A DNA stretch of 64,000 nucleotides, taken from NCBI RefSeq assembly GCF_000250675.2, contig NC_018681.1, positions 8,060,001 to 8,124,000 of the forward strand, given 5' to 3'. This document shows positions 42,734 through 51,585 of the stretch, in pieces (position 1 is the stretch's first letter; every line of letters starts with the position of its first letter). The DNA is from Nocardia brasiliensis ATCC 700358 (GTDB taxonomy: Bacteria > Actinomycetota > Actinomycetes > Mycobacteriales > Mycobacteriaceae). A model generated the notes under the pieces. The model made no database searches and was not told the DNA's origin. It saw nothing but the letters and a program-made list of their open reading frames with translations. The position numbers and the translations under genes are program-made.

Positions 42734-44502
42734 CACTGGATCTTCCGCCACTGCCCGGCGTCGCCGAAGATGCCGACCTGGATGCTGCCGTTGAGCGAGG
42801 CGCCGTCCACCCGCGGACCCGCCGCCGCCACCACGTTGTCCTGGACGATGGGCAGCACGGTGGCCAGGGCCCACAACTTCGGTTCGGCCTCGGCAAGCAC
42901 CCGGCCCGGATCCATCCCGCGCAGCGCCTCGTCGATCGGCCCCTGCAGGCTCGGATCGCAGACACCGGAAAGATTGGCGGGCGCCCGGCGTTCCGGCGCG
43001 GTGGCCGACGGGGTGGTGCCGCCCGCGGTGGCTTCCGGTGGCGGGCAACCATATCGGGACGCGAGCACGGTGGCCGGATCGCCGCCCGCGCTCTCCCAGC
43101 CGACGATCGCATCGGTGCTGCCCTCGACCAGTTCACGGCCATAGAGCTCGTCGGCCGCGATCGAGCGCACCGTGGCATCGATTCCGGCACTGCGCAATTG
43201 GTCCGCGGCGGTGTTGGCCACCGCGATCGCGGTGAGGTCGCCCTCCACCGCGCCGATCCGAATGGTCAGCGACTTACCGTTTTTCGCGATCGGCCGCGGC
43301 GTCGGCGCGGGCGAGGTCGGTGAGTTGACCGGCGGCGGTTCCGGCGCGCGGCCGTAACCCGCCTCGGCCAGCAGCGCGAACGCCTCCTCGGCGGGCAGGC
43401 GCGGCGGTTCGGTCGGACCGTAGCCCGGGTCGGAGGGCGAAAGTATCTGCGCGCGAATCGGATCCACCCAGCCGCCGGTCTGCGCGCCGACCGTGGCCAG
43501 CAGCGCGGGATCGAGCAGCGCGAGCACGGCCCGGCGGACCCGGATATCGCTCACCGGGCCGGTTCGCCCGTTGAGCGCCAATTGCAGCACGCGCGACTGC
43601 GGCATGATCGCGGTGCGCACCGACGGGATGGCGGCCAGCTGCGCCCGGGTCGCGACACCCCCGTGCACCAGGCTCATCTGAGCGTCGTTGGTGCGCAACG
43701 ATTCCGCCAGCTGCGCGGGAGTTCCGCCGCGGCGCAGCAGGATCTCGTCCGGCGCCACCGGGGTGCCCCAGAAGCGCGCGTTGCGTTCCAGCAGGATCTC
43801 TTCGCGCTGCGGATCGATGTTCTTGATCAGGAACTGCGCGCCGGACACCCGGATGCGCTTGACCCAGCCGTCCTGGAAACCACCGGGCGAGTCCTTCATC
43901 AGGTGTGAGGGCAGCAGATTGGTGAACAGCTGCCGCCAGGCCGGATAGGGCTCCCGCATCCGTACGGTCACCGATTTGCCGCCGTCGGCCGAGTCGATGT
44001 CCGAGATCAGCCGGTAGCCCGCGGAATCCACCACGCCGGGCTGGGAAATCATCTGCTGCCAGAGGAATTGGAAGTCCTCGGCGGCGATCGGCGCGCCGTC
44101 GGACCAGTTCGCCTCGTTGCGCAGCGTGTAGGTGATGGTGAACGGATCCTGCGCGGTGACATCGGCGGTGGCGATGAGCGACGTGTCGGGCACCCAGTCG
44201 GTGACCCCCGGCGCGACCGGGCTCGGCACCGGGCGGAACGGGCTGGGCAGCACCATCGAGGCCAGCGCCGCGGTGGCGGGCGACTGATCCGAACGCAGGT
44301 GCGGGTTGAAGCCGATGCCGATGGTGTCGATCGCGACGACCACGGTGCTCTTGCCCGGTTTGGCGGGCGTGGTCTTGGGGCTGTCGGTGCTCTCGATCGG
44401 CGGCGGCGGATTCGCGGTACACCCCGCGAACACCGTCAGCGACGCCGTGATGACCAGCAACATCACGCGCCACGCCGTACTCCGGTGCCGCCGCGGGCTC
44501 AC
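42733..44502 (-). CDS. lpqW: Lipoprotein LpqW, SBP_bac_5 fold
   Basis: 589 aa from the GTG at 44502; a GTG three codons earlier is also possible. The signal peptide ends in the lipobox VFAGC, so Cys28 is the lipidation site. The body is an extracellular solute-binding family 5 protein: VAIDTIGIGFNPHLRSDQSP, FTITYTLRNEANWSDGAPIA, VGWESAGGDPATVLASRYGC. In mycobacteria LpqW is not a transporter part but controls the division between phosphatidylinositol mannoside and lipomannan synthesis, linked to PimE. pimE lies 3 kb upstream here. No ABC permease is adjacent. Confidence 0.88.
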   Translation of the reverse strand: MSPRRHRSTAWRVMLLVITASLTVFAGCTANPPPPIESTDSPKTTPAKPGKSTVVVAIDTIGIGFNPHLRSDQSPATAALASMVLPSPFRPVPSPVAPGVTDWVPDTSLIATADVTAQDPFTITYTLRNEANWSDGAPIAAEDFQFLWQQMISQPGVVDSAGYRLISDIDSADGGKSVTVRMREPYPAWRQLFTNLLPSHLMKDSPGGFQDGWVKRIRVSGAQFLIKNIDPQREEILLERNARFWGTPVAPDEILLRRGGTPAQLAESLRTNDAQMSLVHGGVATRAQLAAIPSVRTAIMPQSRVLQLALNGRTGPVSDIRVRRAVLALLDPALLATVGAQTGGWVDPIRAQILSPSDPGYGPTEPPRLPAEEAFALLAEAGYGRAPEPPPVNSPTSPAPTPRPIAKNGKSLTIRIGAVEGDLTAIAVANTAADQLRSAGIDATVRSIAADELYGRELVEGSTDAIVGWESAGGDPATVLASRYGCPPPEATAGGTTPSATAPERRAPANLSGVCDPSLQGPIDEALRGMDPGRVLAEAEPKLWALATVLPIVQDNVVAAAGPRVDGASLNGSIQVGIFGDAGQWRKIQ

Positions 44503-45197
44503 GCTGCGCACGCTACCGCGCCGAGCCGCTTCGCACCTTTTTCTACGCCCGCTTTCACGCCTGCGGACTCTACCGCACCGGTCTACCGGAATCCCGGCAA
44601 CGCCGACCCGGCCGGATAGCGACAATGCGTGCAAAAGATCTACGACGACTCGTGGTAATTGCCCGAGCTGCACAGCGGGGCAAACATTCGGCATTCGCAT
44701 TACCCGGCCGCGACTTCGGTTCCGGACGTCCGATATTCGCTACCGCGGCCGGTCCCGGACGCTCTGTACGGCGGTGGCGGACACCCGTGCCGGGCCGGTC
44801 GTCCTCCCGCGTCAGGCCAGGAAGCCACCGTCACCGCGACGGGCTCGCCGCCCCGACGCATCCACCCGGGCACGAAACCAGCGCGGTCGGGTAATTCCCG
44901 GGACACGAACGCCGATGCCACCCGAATAAGCAGCTCCCGCATATAGAATTCGACAACAATCAACAGGCGTAATCGCACGGGAGATACGGGTTGCTGCGGA
45001 ATATCCGTGCAGCGAAAAGTCTTCGCGGACAACGCCCGCTCAATTGATCCGATCGGCTGCCCAGAATTTCCGGAGAATTCAACTCGGCCGACCGGCGCCA
45101 GAAATCCCGCGACAGTCCCGGCAGGGTATTCGGGCAACGGGATTCCGGCGACCGCGGGTATGCCGCGGCGGCCGGAATCCCGTTGCCCGGGAACCGA
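44503..45197. other. Long gene-poor region between typA and lpqW
   Basis: About 695 bases. Several open frames exist on both strands, but none has a ribosome binding site, codon pattern or recognisable motif that I can defend. The part at about 44930-45090 has more A and T than its surroundings. The right end holds a large perfect hairpin after typA. The promoter of lpqW is presumably just upstream of its GTG. Confidence 0.5.
45131..45189. terminator. Large perfect hairpin after typA
   Basis: CGGGCAACGGGATTCCGGC at 45131-45149 pairs perfectly with GCCGGAATCCCGTTGCCCG at 45171-45189. The 21-base loop contains a second stem, CCGCGG (45152-45157) with CCGCGG (45163-45168). The structure starts nine bases after the typA stop. 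No T-run, but stem length makes termination or mRNA 3' protection likely. Confidence 0.78.
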
Positions 45198-47096
45198 TTA
45201 CAGCGCGGCGCGGTCCCGCGCCTTGCGGCGGGACAGGTCGCGGGCGCGCTCGGTCGCGCCGAGCACCACCTTGCGCACCCGGACCACCTCGGGGGTGACC
45301 TCGACGCACTCGTCACCGGCGCAGAACTCCATCGCGCCTTCCAGATCGAGCTGCAGCGGCTTGGCCAGGGTCTCCATCACGTCGGCGGTGGAGCTGCGCA
45401 TGTTGGTCAGCTTCTTCTCGCGGGTGACGTTGATGTCGAGGTCCTCGGCACGCGGGTTGATGCCCACGACCATGCCCTCGTAGGTGTCCGCGCCCGGCTC
45501 GACGAAGAACTGCCCGCGGTCGGCCAGCTGGATCATCGCGAACGGGGTGACCGAGCCCGCGCGGTCGGAGACCAGCGAGCCGGTGTGCCGGGCCCGGATC
45601 TCGCCCGCCCAGGGCGCGTAGCCGTGCGAGACCGCGTTGGCGATGCCGGTGCCGCGGGTCTCGGTGAGGAAGTCGGTGCGGAAGCCGATCAGACCACGCG
45701 AGGGGACGATGAATTCCATCCGCACCCAGCCCGCGCTGTGGTTGGTCATCTGGACCATCTTGCCCTTGCGGGCGGCGAGCAACTGGGTGATCGCGCCGAG
45801 GTACTCGTCGGGGCAGTCGATGGTGAGCTCCTCGTAGGGCTCGTGCACCTTGCCGTCGACCTGCCGGGTGACCACCTGCGGCTTGCCGACGGTCAGCTCG
45901 AAGCCCTCGCGGCGCATCTGCTCGACCAGGATGGCCAGCGCCAGCTCACCACGGCCCTGCACCTCCCAGGCATCCGGGCGGCCGATGTCGAGCACGCGCA
46001 GCGACACGTTGCCGACCAGTTCCTGGTCCAGGCGCGACTTCACCATGCGCGCGGTGAGCTTGTGCCCCTGCACCCGGCCGACCAGCGGCGAGGTGTTGGT
46101 GCCGATGGTCACCGAGATGGCCGGCTCGTCGACCGTGATGCGCGGCAGCGCGACGGGGTTCTCCAGGTCGGCGAGGGTATCGCCGATCATGATCTCCGGG
46201 ATGCCCGCGATGGCGACGATATCGCCCGCCACGGCGAGTTCGCCGGGCTGGCGCTCGACGCCGATGGTCTGCAACAGCTCGGTGATCTTCACCTGCTTGA
46301 CGCCGTCGGCGTGCATCCACGCGACGTTCTGTCCCTTGCGCAGCTCGCCGCTGTAGATCCGGACCAGCGCGAGGCGGCCGAGGAACGCGGAGGCGTCCAG
46401 GTTGGTGACGTGCGCCTGCAGCGGCGCGGCCGGATCGCCCTTGGGCGCCGGGATGTTCTCCATCAGCACGTCGAACAGCGCGTCGAGGTTCTCCGCGTCG
46501 GGCGCGTTGCCGTTCTCCGGACGCTCCTTCGACGCCTTGCCCTCCCGGCCGGAGGCGTAGAGCACCGGCAGGTCCAGGGCCAGTTCGGCGGCCTCGGCGG
46601 CGGCGTCGTCCAGATCGGAGGCCAGGTCGAGCAGCAGGTCGTGGCTTTCCTCGACGACCTCCTCGATCCGCGCGTCCGGGCGGTCGGTCTTGTTGACGAC
46701 CAGGATCACCGGCAGCGACGCGGCGAGCGCCTTGCGCAGCACGAACCGGGTCTGCGGCAGCGGGCCCTCGGAGGCGTCGACCAGCAGCACGACGCCGTCG
46801 ACCATGGACAGGCCGCGCTCGACCTCACCGCCGAAGTCGGCGTGTCCGGGGGTGTCGATGACGTTGATCACGGTGACCGAGCCGTCCGGGTGGTGCCGGT
46901 GCACCGCGGTGTTCTTCGCGAGAATGGTGATGCCCTTCTCGCGTTCCAGGTCACCGGAGTCCATCACGCGGTCGACGAGTTCGGCTCGCTCGGCGAACGC
47001 GCCGGATTGCCGGAGCATCGCGTCGACCAGCGTCGTCTTACCGTGGTCGACGTGGGCCACGATGGCGACGTTGCGAAAATCGCGCGCAGACGACAC
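45198..47096 (-). CDS. typA: Translational GTPase TypA/BipA
   Basis: 632 aa. GTPase motifs: AHVDHGKTTLVDAM (G1), DTPGHADFGGEVERG (G3), NKTDRPDARI (G4). EF-G-like domains III and V and the BipA-specific C-terminal domain follow (GTNTSPLVGRVQGHKLTARM, VQGRGELALAILVEQMRREG, PSRGLIGFRTDFLTETRGTG). It binds ribosomes and assists 50S assembly under stress or low temperature. Divergent from a small Cys-rich gene. Syntenic with Rv1165. Confidence 0.96.
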   Translation of the reverse strand: MSSARDFRNVAIVAHVDHGKTTLVDAMLRQSGAFAERAELVDRVMDSGDLEREKGITILAKNTAVHRHHPDGSVTVINVIDTPGHADFGGEVERGLSMVDGVVLLVDASEGPLPQTRFVLRKALAASLPVILVVNKTDRPDARIEEVVEESHDLLLDLASDLDDAAAEAAELALDLPVLYASGREGKASKERPENGNAPDAENLDALFDVLMENIPAPKGDPAAPLQAHVTNLDASAFLGRLALVRIYSGELRKGQNVAWMHADGVKQVKITELLQTIGVERQPGELAVAGDIVAIAGIPEIMIGDTLADLENPVALPRITVDEPAISVTIGTNTSPLVGRVQGHKLTARMVKSRLDQELVGNVSLRVLDIGRPDAWEVQGRGELALAILVEQMRREGFELTVGKPQVVTRQVDGKVHEPYEELTIDCPDEYLGAITQLLAARKGKMVQMTNHSAGWVRMEFIVPSRGLIGFRTDFLTETRGTGIANAVSHGYAPWAGEIRARHTGSLVSDRAGSVTPFAMIQLADRGQFFVEPGADTYEGMVVGINPRAEDLDINVTREKKLTNMRSSTADVMETLAKPLQLDLEGAMEFCAGDECVEVTPEVVRVRKVVLGATERARDLSRRKARDRAAL

Positions 47097-47249
47097 GCTG
47101 AATCCTCCTGCTGTTAGGTGTAGGTACCGGCCGACCCCTGCAAACAGGTGGAGAATCGAAACTCACCGGGCATTGCGGCCGTCTATACAGTACCTGTGTC
47201 CGGCTCACCGCAGAGTTTCAGGCACTCGACTTAGGGTATGCTAACCGGC

Positions 47250-47426
47250 GTGGGCAAGGTCAAAGCAAAGCAGGTTTCGCGCCTGAAACCCAAGAAGAAG
47301 TGCTGTCGCAAGAAGACGCGCTGCCTGAAATGCCCTGTGGTCATTATGCGTATGAAGAAGTGCGAAGCCGCAGGCATCTGCGGTAAAGACCTGAAAAAGG
47401 CGCTGAAGGTGGCGCGCGCCGCCTGA
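47250..47426 (+). CDS. Small basic Cys-rich protein
   Basis: 58 aa from GTG 47250; an ATG at 47238 would add four residues. The sequence is very basic with six cysteines, C18-C19-x5-C25-x2-C28-x9-C38-x5-C44 (KKKCCRKKTRCLKCP and KKCEAAGICGK). The spacing could ligate a zinc ion, and the many Lys/Arg residues suggest nucleic acid or ribosome contact. No named family is recognised. It is divergent from typA and upstream of the pterin dehydratase; I expect it to be conserved among mycolata. AT-richer than its surroundings. Confidence 0.72.
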   Translation: MGKVKAKQVSRLKPKKKCCRKKTRCLKCPVVIMRMKKCEAAGICGKDLKKALKVARAA

Positions 47427-47522
47427 CCCCGCCCGCGTGCGCAGCCGCCCCGCCCACCGCGCCGTACCCGGTCTGTCCCGCAATGACGGACATCACTTCG
47501 CGCACAGGAGTAGAACCGGGTT

Positions 47523-47819
47523 ATGAGCAAGCCATTGCTGACCGAGACCGAACTCGCCGAGGCCCTGACCGGACTCCCCGAGTGGTCCAGAGACGGTGAC
47601 GTCCTCAGCCGTACCGTGCAAGCGCCCAGCTTCCTCGCGGGCATCGAACTCGTCCGGCGGGTCGCGACGGCGGCCGAGGACGCCAATCATCATCCCGATA
47701 TCGACATCCGCTGGCGCAAGGTGACCTTCGCGCTGTCCACCCACGATTCCGGCGGGCTCACCGTGCTGGACATCGATCTCGCGCGCGAGATCGATCGGCT
47801 GGCGGGCGAACTCGGCTGA
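47523..47819 (+). CDS. 4a-hydroxytetrahydrobiopterin dehydratase (pterin-4a-carbinolamine dehydratase)
   Basis: 98 aa. The PCD/DCoH motif is intact: EDANHHPDIDIRWRKVTFAL with the catalytic His-His-Pro and later His (STHDSGGLTVLDIDLAREID). It recycles pterin cofactor; with no aromatic hydroxylase visible here, a moonlighting role is possible. Mycobacteria have the same gene next to pimE. Convergent with pimE with a 22-base gap. Confidence 0.93.
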   Translation: MSKPLLTETELAEALTGLPEWSRDGDVLSRTVQAPSFLAGIELVRRVATAAEDANHHPDIDIRWRKVTFALSTHDSGGLTVLDIDLAREIDRLAGELG

Positions 47820-47841
47820 GGCTGCGGGCGCGCGCCGTGGC

Positions 47842-49125
47842 TTACGCGGCGCGTGCCTGGCCTTCGGCCGTCGGCACCGCCGGCGCCGCCTGCTTCCGGT
47901 CACGCCCGGTCCAGATCACCCAGACGAACAAAACCAACGCGCCGAACACATTCACCGTGCCGAGCCAGGCGAGCACGGCCGGGCGCGGGATGGTCCAGAT
48001 CGAATCCTGGAAGAACGAGAGCACCCACGGCACGCCGATGAGCGTGGTCACCAGCCAGTAGCCCGCGATGAGCTTGGCGCCCCGCACGTCGCGCAGCGGC
48101 CCGTACAGCAGCCACAGCACCGTCGGCACCAGCCACACCCAGTGGTGCGACCAGGAAATCGGCGAGACGAGCAGCCCGAAGAACTGCACGAGCACCAGCG
48201 TGCCCATGCGGTCGTCCGGCGCGAGCGCCCGCCACGCCAGCACCGCGAGCACCGCGACGACCAGCACCCCCGCCAGCCACCACGGCCCGGATTGCACGTC
48301 GTAGCCGAGGATTCGGCTCATCGCACCCCGCAGCGACTGATTCCACACCGAGCCGACCGGGCCGATCCGATCGGCGTCGCCGAGCAGGGTGCCGAAGTAG
48401 CGCCGGGCCTCGTGCGGCGCGATCAGGAAACTGAGCCCGACCGTCGCGCCGAACACGATCGCCGAGCAGACCACGGTGGCCCAGCGCCTGCGCGCGACGA
48501 AATAGAGGCCGCTGATCGCCGGGGTCAGCTTGATCCCGGCGACGATGCCGACCAGACCACCCGAGATCCACCAGCGCGAGCTGCGCACCGCGAGCATCGC
48601 GCCGAGCACCAGGAACACGTTGACCTGGCCGTAGTCGATGGTGGTCCGCACCGGTTCCATCCACACCCCGACCGCGGTCCAGCCGACCACGCCGGTCTGC
48701 CACTCACTGGCGCGCTCCGCGCCGAGGATCAGCTCGATCGCGATGCGCACCACGCCGTAAAGCGCGGCGACGGTGGCCAGCAGCCAGCCGACCGAGACGA
48801 CGCCGAAGGGCAGATAGTGCAGCGGGAAGAAGACCAGCGCGGCGAAGGGCGGATAGGTGAACGGCAGCGGGAAGTCCGGCGTCTTCTCCGCGTAGGTGAA
48901 GTCGTAGAGCCGATCGGTCAGCAGCGCCGCCGAACCGTCCACGTAGACGTGCAGATCGACGACGTTGCTTCCGTTCTCGGTGAACAACATCCAGCACAGC
49001 CTGGCCAACACGGACAGGCCGAGCGCGAGCACGGCCCATCGAAGGTGACGGTTCAAATCGCAGGCTTTCGACTCGGGTGCGGTGCGTCGGCCCGACACTC
49101 GCATGAAGCGGGTGTTCGGCGACAA
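47842..49125 (-). CDS. pimE: Polyprenol-phosphate-mannose-dependent alpha-(1,2)-mannosyltransferase PimE (GT87)
   Basis: 427 aa with about ten hydrophobic helices. The first periplasmic loop has VVDLHVYVDGSAALLTDRLY with the Asp typical of the GT-C catalytic site. GTs of this group (DUF2029/GT87) use decaprenyl-phosphomannose. PimE adds the fifth mannose of higher phosphatidylinositol mannosides; the placement beside the pterin dehydratase matches Rv1159/Rv1159A. Another GT87 enzyme function cannot be excluded. Functional link to lpqW in the same window. Confidence 0.87.
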   Translation of the reverse strand: MSPNTRFMRVSGRRTAPESKACDLNRHLRWAVLALGLSVLARLCWMLFTENGSNVVDLHVYVDGSAALLTDRLYDFTYAEKTPDFPLPFTYPPFAALVFFPLHYLPFGVVSVGWLLATVAALYGVVRIAIELILGAERASEWQTGVVGWTAVGVWMEPVRTTIDYGQVNVFLVLGAMLAVRSSRWWISGGLVGIVAGIKLTPAISGLYFVARRRWATVVCSAIVFGATVGLSFLIAPHEARRYFGTLLGDADRIGPVGSVWNQSLRGAMSRILGYDVQSGPWWLAGVLVVAVLAVLAWRALAPDDRMGTLVLVQFFGLLVSPISWSHHWVWLVPTVLWLLYGPLRDVRGAKLIAGYWLVTTLIGVPWVLSFFQDSIWTIPRPAVLAWLGTVNVFGALVLFVWVIWTGRDRKQAAPAVPTAEGQARAA

Positions 49126-49378
49126 GAACGGATGGCTCGGATTAGATTAACCGCAGCGTCGATCTGTGCTGCTCCGACCTCGAATCACTGATAACATTTA
49201 CATCACCTTTCACACCAGTAACATCCTTCACGCGCTACCGTCTGATATCACTGATCGTCCGCACTACCTGTAGGGCACTGCCGCTGTACACATAGCCGTG
49301 ATGTCCCTAGAGTGACCCCCGAAACGATGGCTTTTCAGCATCGACCCAGATGTACCCGAGGTAAGGACGGCTAGACCA

Positions 49379-50164
49379 GTGCTTCGCACCCGAGGATCGC
49401 GGATCGCATTGTCCGCGCTCGCCATTGCGGTGAGCGCCACGCTTGCCGCGCCGACGACAGCAGTCGCCGCGCCCGCGCCCGCGCCTGCGGCGACTCCGAA
49501 CGCCGTGCCCATGGTCCCCGAGGGCGTCCCGGTCGACGCGCTCGCCGCCCTGGCCCCCGCCATCGTCGGCTCGATCGCCGGGCCCGCCGATATCGCGGCC
49601 GGTCCGCAGTCGGCCATCCTCGATCAGGCCCGCAGGCTGCTGGCGACGCTGGGCCTGCCCCCGCAGATCAAGTCCACGCTGGAGCGGATCATCACCTTCC
49701 TGGACGGCAGCGGCGGCGGTGGCCCCGAACTGCCGCAGGAGGGCCCGGTCATCGCCCAGTTCCTGTACCCGACCATCGGCAAGGGCTGCATCGGCCCGAC
49801 CGCCGACTCGGTCGGCACCGCACTCGCCGTCGCGGGCCCGGCGCAGCTGCCGCCGCCCGGACCGAAGGCGGGCCAGGCCGGCTTCGTGTTCACCGCGCTC
49901 GGCACCAAATCGCCGACGCCCGAACAGAACCCGCCGATGTCGGTGCAGTGGATGAACCTGGACACCCGCCAGTCCGGCATCCTGCCGCTGACCGACGAGG
50001 CCAAGATCAACCCCGGCGGCCCGGCCACCCTGTCCGCGATCGCCGACACCGGCGCGGGCCGGATCGTCGCGGTGATCTCCGGTTCGCTGACCACCCAGGC
50101 CGCCGACGCGGAACCGCGCACCTGCGCGTTCCTGCCCACCCTGGGCTTCTTCACCGTCGCATAG
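49379..50164 (+). CDS. Exported Ala/Pro-rich protein, Rv1157c-like
   Basis: 261 aa, GTG start. A signal peptide of about 30 residues (IALSALAIAVSATLAAPTTA then VAA) is followed by a Pro/Ala linker and a conserved domain with EGPVIAQFLYPTIGKGCIGP and GPATLSAIADTGAGRIVAV; a Cys near the end (EPRTCAFLPTLGFFTVA) may pair with the Cys of KGCIG. It matches the secreted proteins encoded next to pimE in mycobacteria. Function unknown. Divergent from pimE; the 253-base gap between them includes an AT-rich stretch and no gene. Confidence 0.83.
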   Translation: MLRTRGSRIALSALAIAVSATLAAPTTAVAAPAPAPAATPNAVPMVPEGVPVDALAALAPAIVGSIAGPADIAAGPQSAILDQARRLLATLGLPPQIKSTLERIITFLDGSGGGGPELPQEGPVIAQFLYPTIGKGCIGPTADSVGTALAVAGPAQLPPPGPKAGQAGFVFTALGTKSPTPEQNPPMSVQWMNLDTRQSGILPLTDEAKINPGGPATLSAIADTGAGRIVAVISGSLTTQAADAEPRTCAFLPTLGFFTVA

Positions 50165-50177
50165 GTTTCCGAGCACG

Positions 50178-50207
50178 AAGGCGGCGGCCCATCCGGGTCG
50201 CCGCCTT
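50178..50207 (+). terminator. Intrinsic terminator after the Rv1157c-like gene
   Basis: AAGGCGGCG at 50178-50186, a 12-base loop, and CGCCGCCTT at 50199-50207, followed by TGTCG. It starts 13 bases after the stop codon. Confidence 0.72.
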
Positions 50208-50285
50208 TGTCGTCCCCGTGCCAACCCGGCGGCGAAACGCCGCGATGACCTGTGCGTGCTCGCCGGTTGTGGTAGACCGCTAGTT

Positions 50286-50645
50286 ATGGCGACGATCGAA
50301 CACTCGATACGGCCCGGCCACTCGATTCGGAGCAGGCGCTCCCATCGATCGATCCTGTCCTTCCGGTCCGAGGGCTCCATACTCTCCATCGGCTCCGCCT
50401 ACTCGATCCTGTCGATCGGCAGTGTCGGTTCGGTGCTCTCGATCGGGTCGGTGGGTTCGTTCGGGTCGGCGCTCTCCTCGTTCTCGTTCACCAGCCTCGG
50501 CTCGGCGTTCTCCGGGCTCTCGCGCTGGTCGTTGTTCTCCTGGCTGGGCGACCACGAAGCGCCCGACACCCGGCCCGCGCTGCGCGTCGTCCCCGACGAC
50601 GAACCGGACCTGCGCGTCGCGCCGGTCACCCACAGCCAGACCTAG
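50286..50645 (+). CDS. Ser/Gly-rich nonapeptide-repeat protein
   Basis: 119 aa from ATG 50286; an earlier in-frame TTG at 50256 is less likely. After a basic start (HSIRPGHSIRSRRSHRSIL) comes a run of short repeats of the form GS-x-x-S-hydrophobic-L-S-I, for example GSAYSILSI, GSVGSVLSI, GSVGSFGSA, up to about residue 85. The tail is acidic and Pro-rich (DHEAPDTRPALRVVPDDEPD). No signal peptide. The alternation of Ser/Gly with Ile/Leu/Val suggests a beta-solenoid or membrane-associating surface. Family not recognised. Confidence 0.65.
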   Translation: MATIEHSIRPGHSIRSRRSHRSILSFRSEGSILSIGSAYSILSIGSVGSVLSIGSVGSFGSALSSFSFTSLGSAFSGLSRWSLFSWLGDHEAPDTRPALRVVPDDEPDLRVAPVTHSQT

Positions 50646-50655
50646 CGGGCAGCGC

Positions 50656-51369
50656 TCACCACTGGCCGAAGTCGTCGTGCAGGATGTTGTTGAGGTCGAT
50701 GCCGACGCCGTCCAGTGAGCGCTTGTCGATCTCGAACTGGTGCAGGTCGGCGGCGGGGTGCACGAAGCCTTTCGGCGTGCCCCAATTGTGCTGCCAGTAA
50801 TAGGTGGCCAGGCCTGCGGCGGTGGCCAGTTCGATGGTCGGCGCGTTGGCGTACATGCCCGTGTTCTCGCGGCCGAGCACCTCCTGCCAGCCGAGCAGGT
50901 AGGGCGCGATCATCGTGGTGAACTCGACCGGATCCGGGTTGTCGTCGATCGATGCGTAGATCGGCACGCCCTCGGGACCGCCTGCGGCGCGGTGTAGTTC
51001 GAGTCCGCGCTGTGCGTGCTTGATCCCGGCGTCGAAGCCACCGCGCCAGTCCGCGGTCGGTCCCTTGCCGAACTGATAGCAGGACACGATGTGCAGCCCG
51101 GCGTTGTGCAACTGGTCGACCTCGTTGGCCAGCAACGGCTTACCGACCATCCATTCCGCGCCGGGGCGACGATCCGAGACGTAGCGGATCACGCCGAGAT
51201 GCCCGGCCGCCATGATCGCCTGGGCCGAGGGCACCCCGCCGGAATAGTCGATCAGCGTGCCGAGCGGCTGCCGGGCGGCCGCAGGCGCGGCGGCCGCGGT
51301 CACCCCGAGCGCGGCCGTGGCCGCGGCATAGCCGAACAGTCGGCGGCGGGACAGAGACATCGAACGCAT
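50656..51369 (-). CDS. Tat-exported DUF1906 (Rv2525c-like) glycoside hydrolase-fold protein
   Basis: 237 aa. AAGGAG lies seven bases before the ATG at 51369, which decides the start. A Tat signal, SRRRLFGYAAATAALGVTAA, ends near AAARQ. The rest is the DUF1906 TIM-barrel: GTLIDYSGGVPSAQAIMAAG, GVIRYVSDRRPGAEW, YASIDDNPDPVEFTTMIAPY, YYWQHNWGTPKGFVHPAADL, and a C-terminal QFEID. Rv2525c, its relative, is a Tat substrate linked to cell-wall metabolism. Acts outside the membrane, probably on peptidoglycan or arabinogalactan; enzymatic activity is not proven for the family. Confidence 0.88.
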   Translation of the reverse strand: MRSMSLSRRRLFGYAAATAALGVTAAAAPAAARQPLGTLIDYSGGVPSAQAIMAAGHLGVIRYVSDRRPGAEWMVGKPLLANEVDQLHNAGLHIVSCYQFGKGPTADWRGGFDAGIKHAQRGLELHRAAGGPEGVPIYASIDDNPDPVEFTTMIAPYLLGWQEVLGRENTGMYANAPTIELATAAGLATYYWQHNWGTPKGFVHPAADLHQFEIDKRSLDGVGIDLNNILHDDFGQW

Positions 51370-51585
51370 CGCAGGACTCCTTCGCGCAACCCCGACCATG
51401 GATGGCAGTGCTCAATCGGCCCTTCGCAGGCGTCGTAGCCGGCCCGGCGCACCTTCCCCATACCTTTACTCGCGCGCCGGGGGCCTCGAACGTGCACTCA
51501 TTTCACCACAATCACATGGGAACCGCTAGACCCACGGGACACAGCTGTTCACATTGGTCACACGCCCGAGTGCGCCGAGCAGGGT

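Noticed and set aside
44625..44894. An 89-codon plus-strand frame in the region between lpqW and typA
   Set aside because: The start is plausible but the product is Arg/Pro-rich, resembles random translation and has no ribosome binding site or motif.
45183..47117. A 644-codon plus-strand open frame antisense to typA
   Set aside because: Same artefact: the minus-strand typA frame carries all GTPase motifs.
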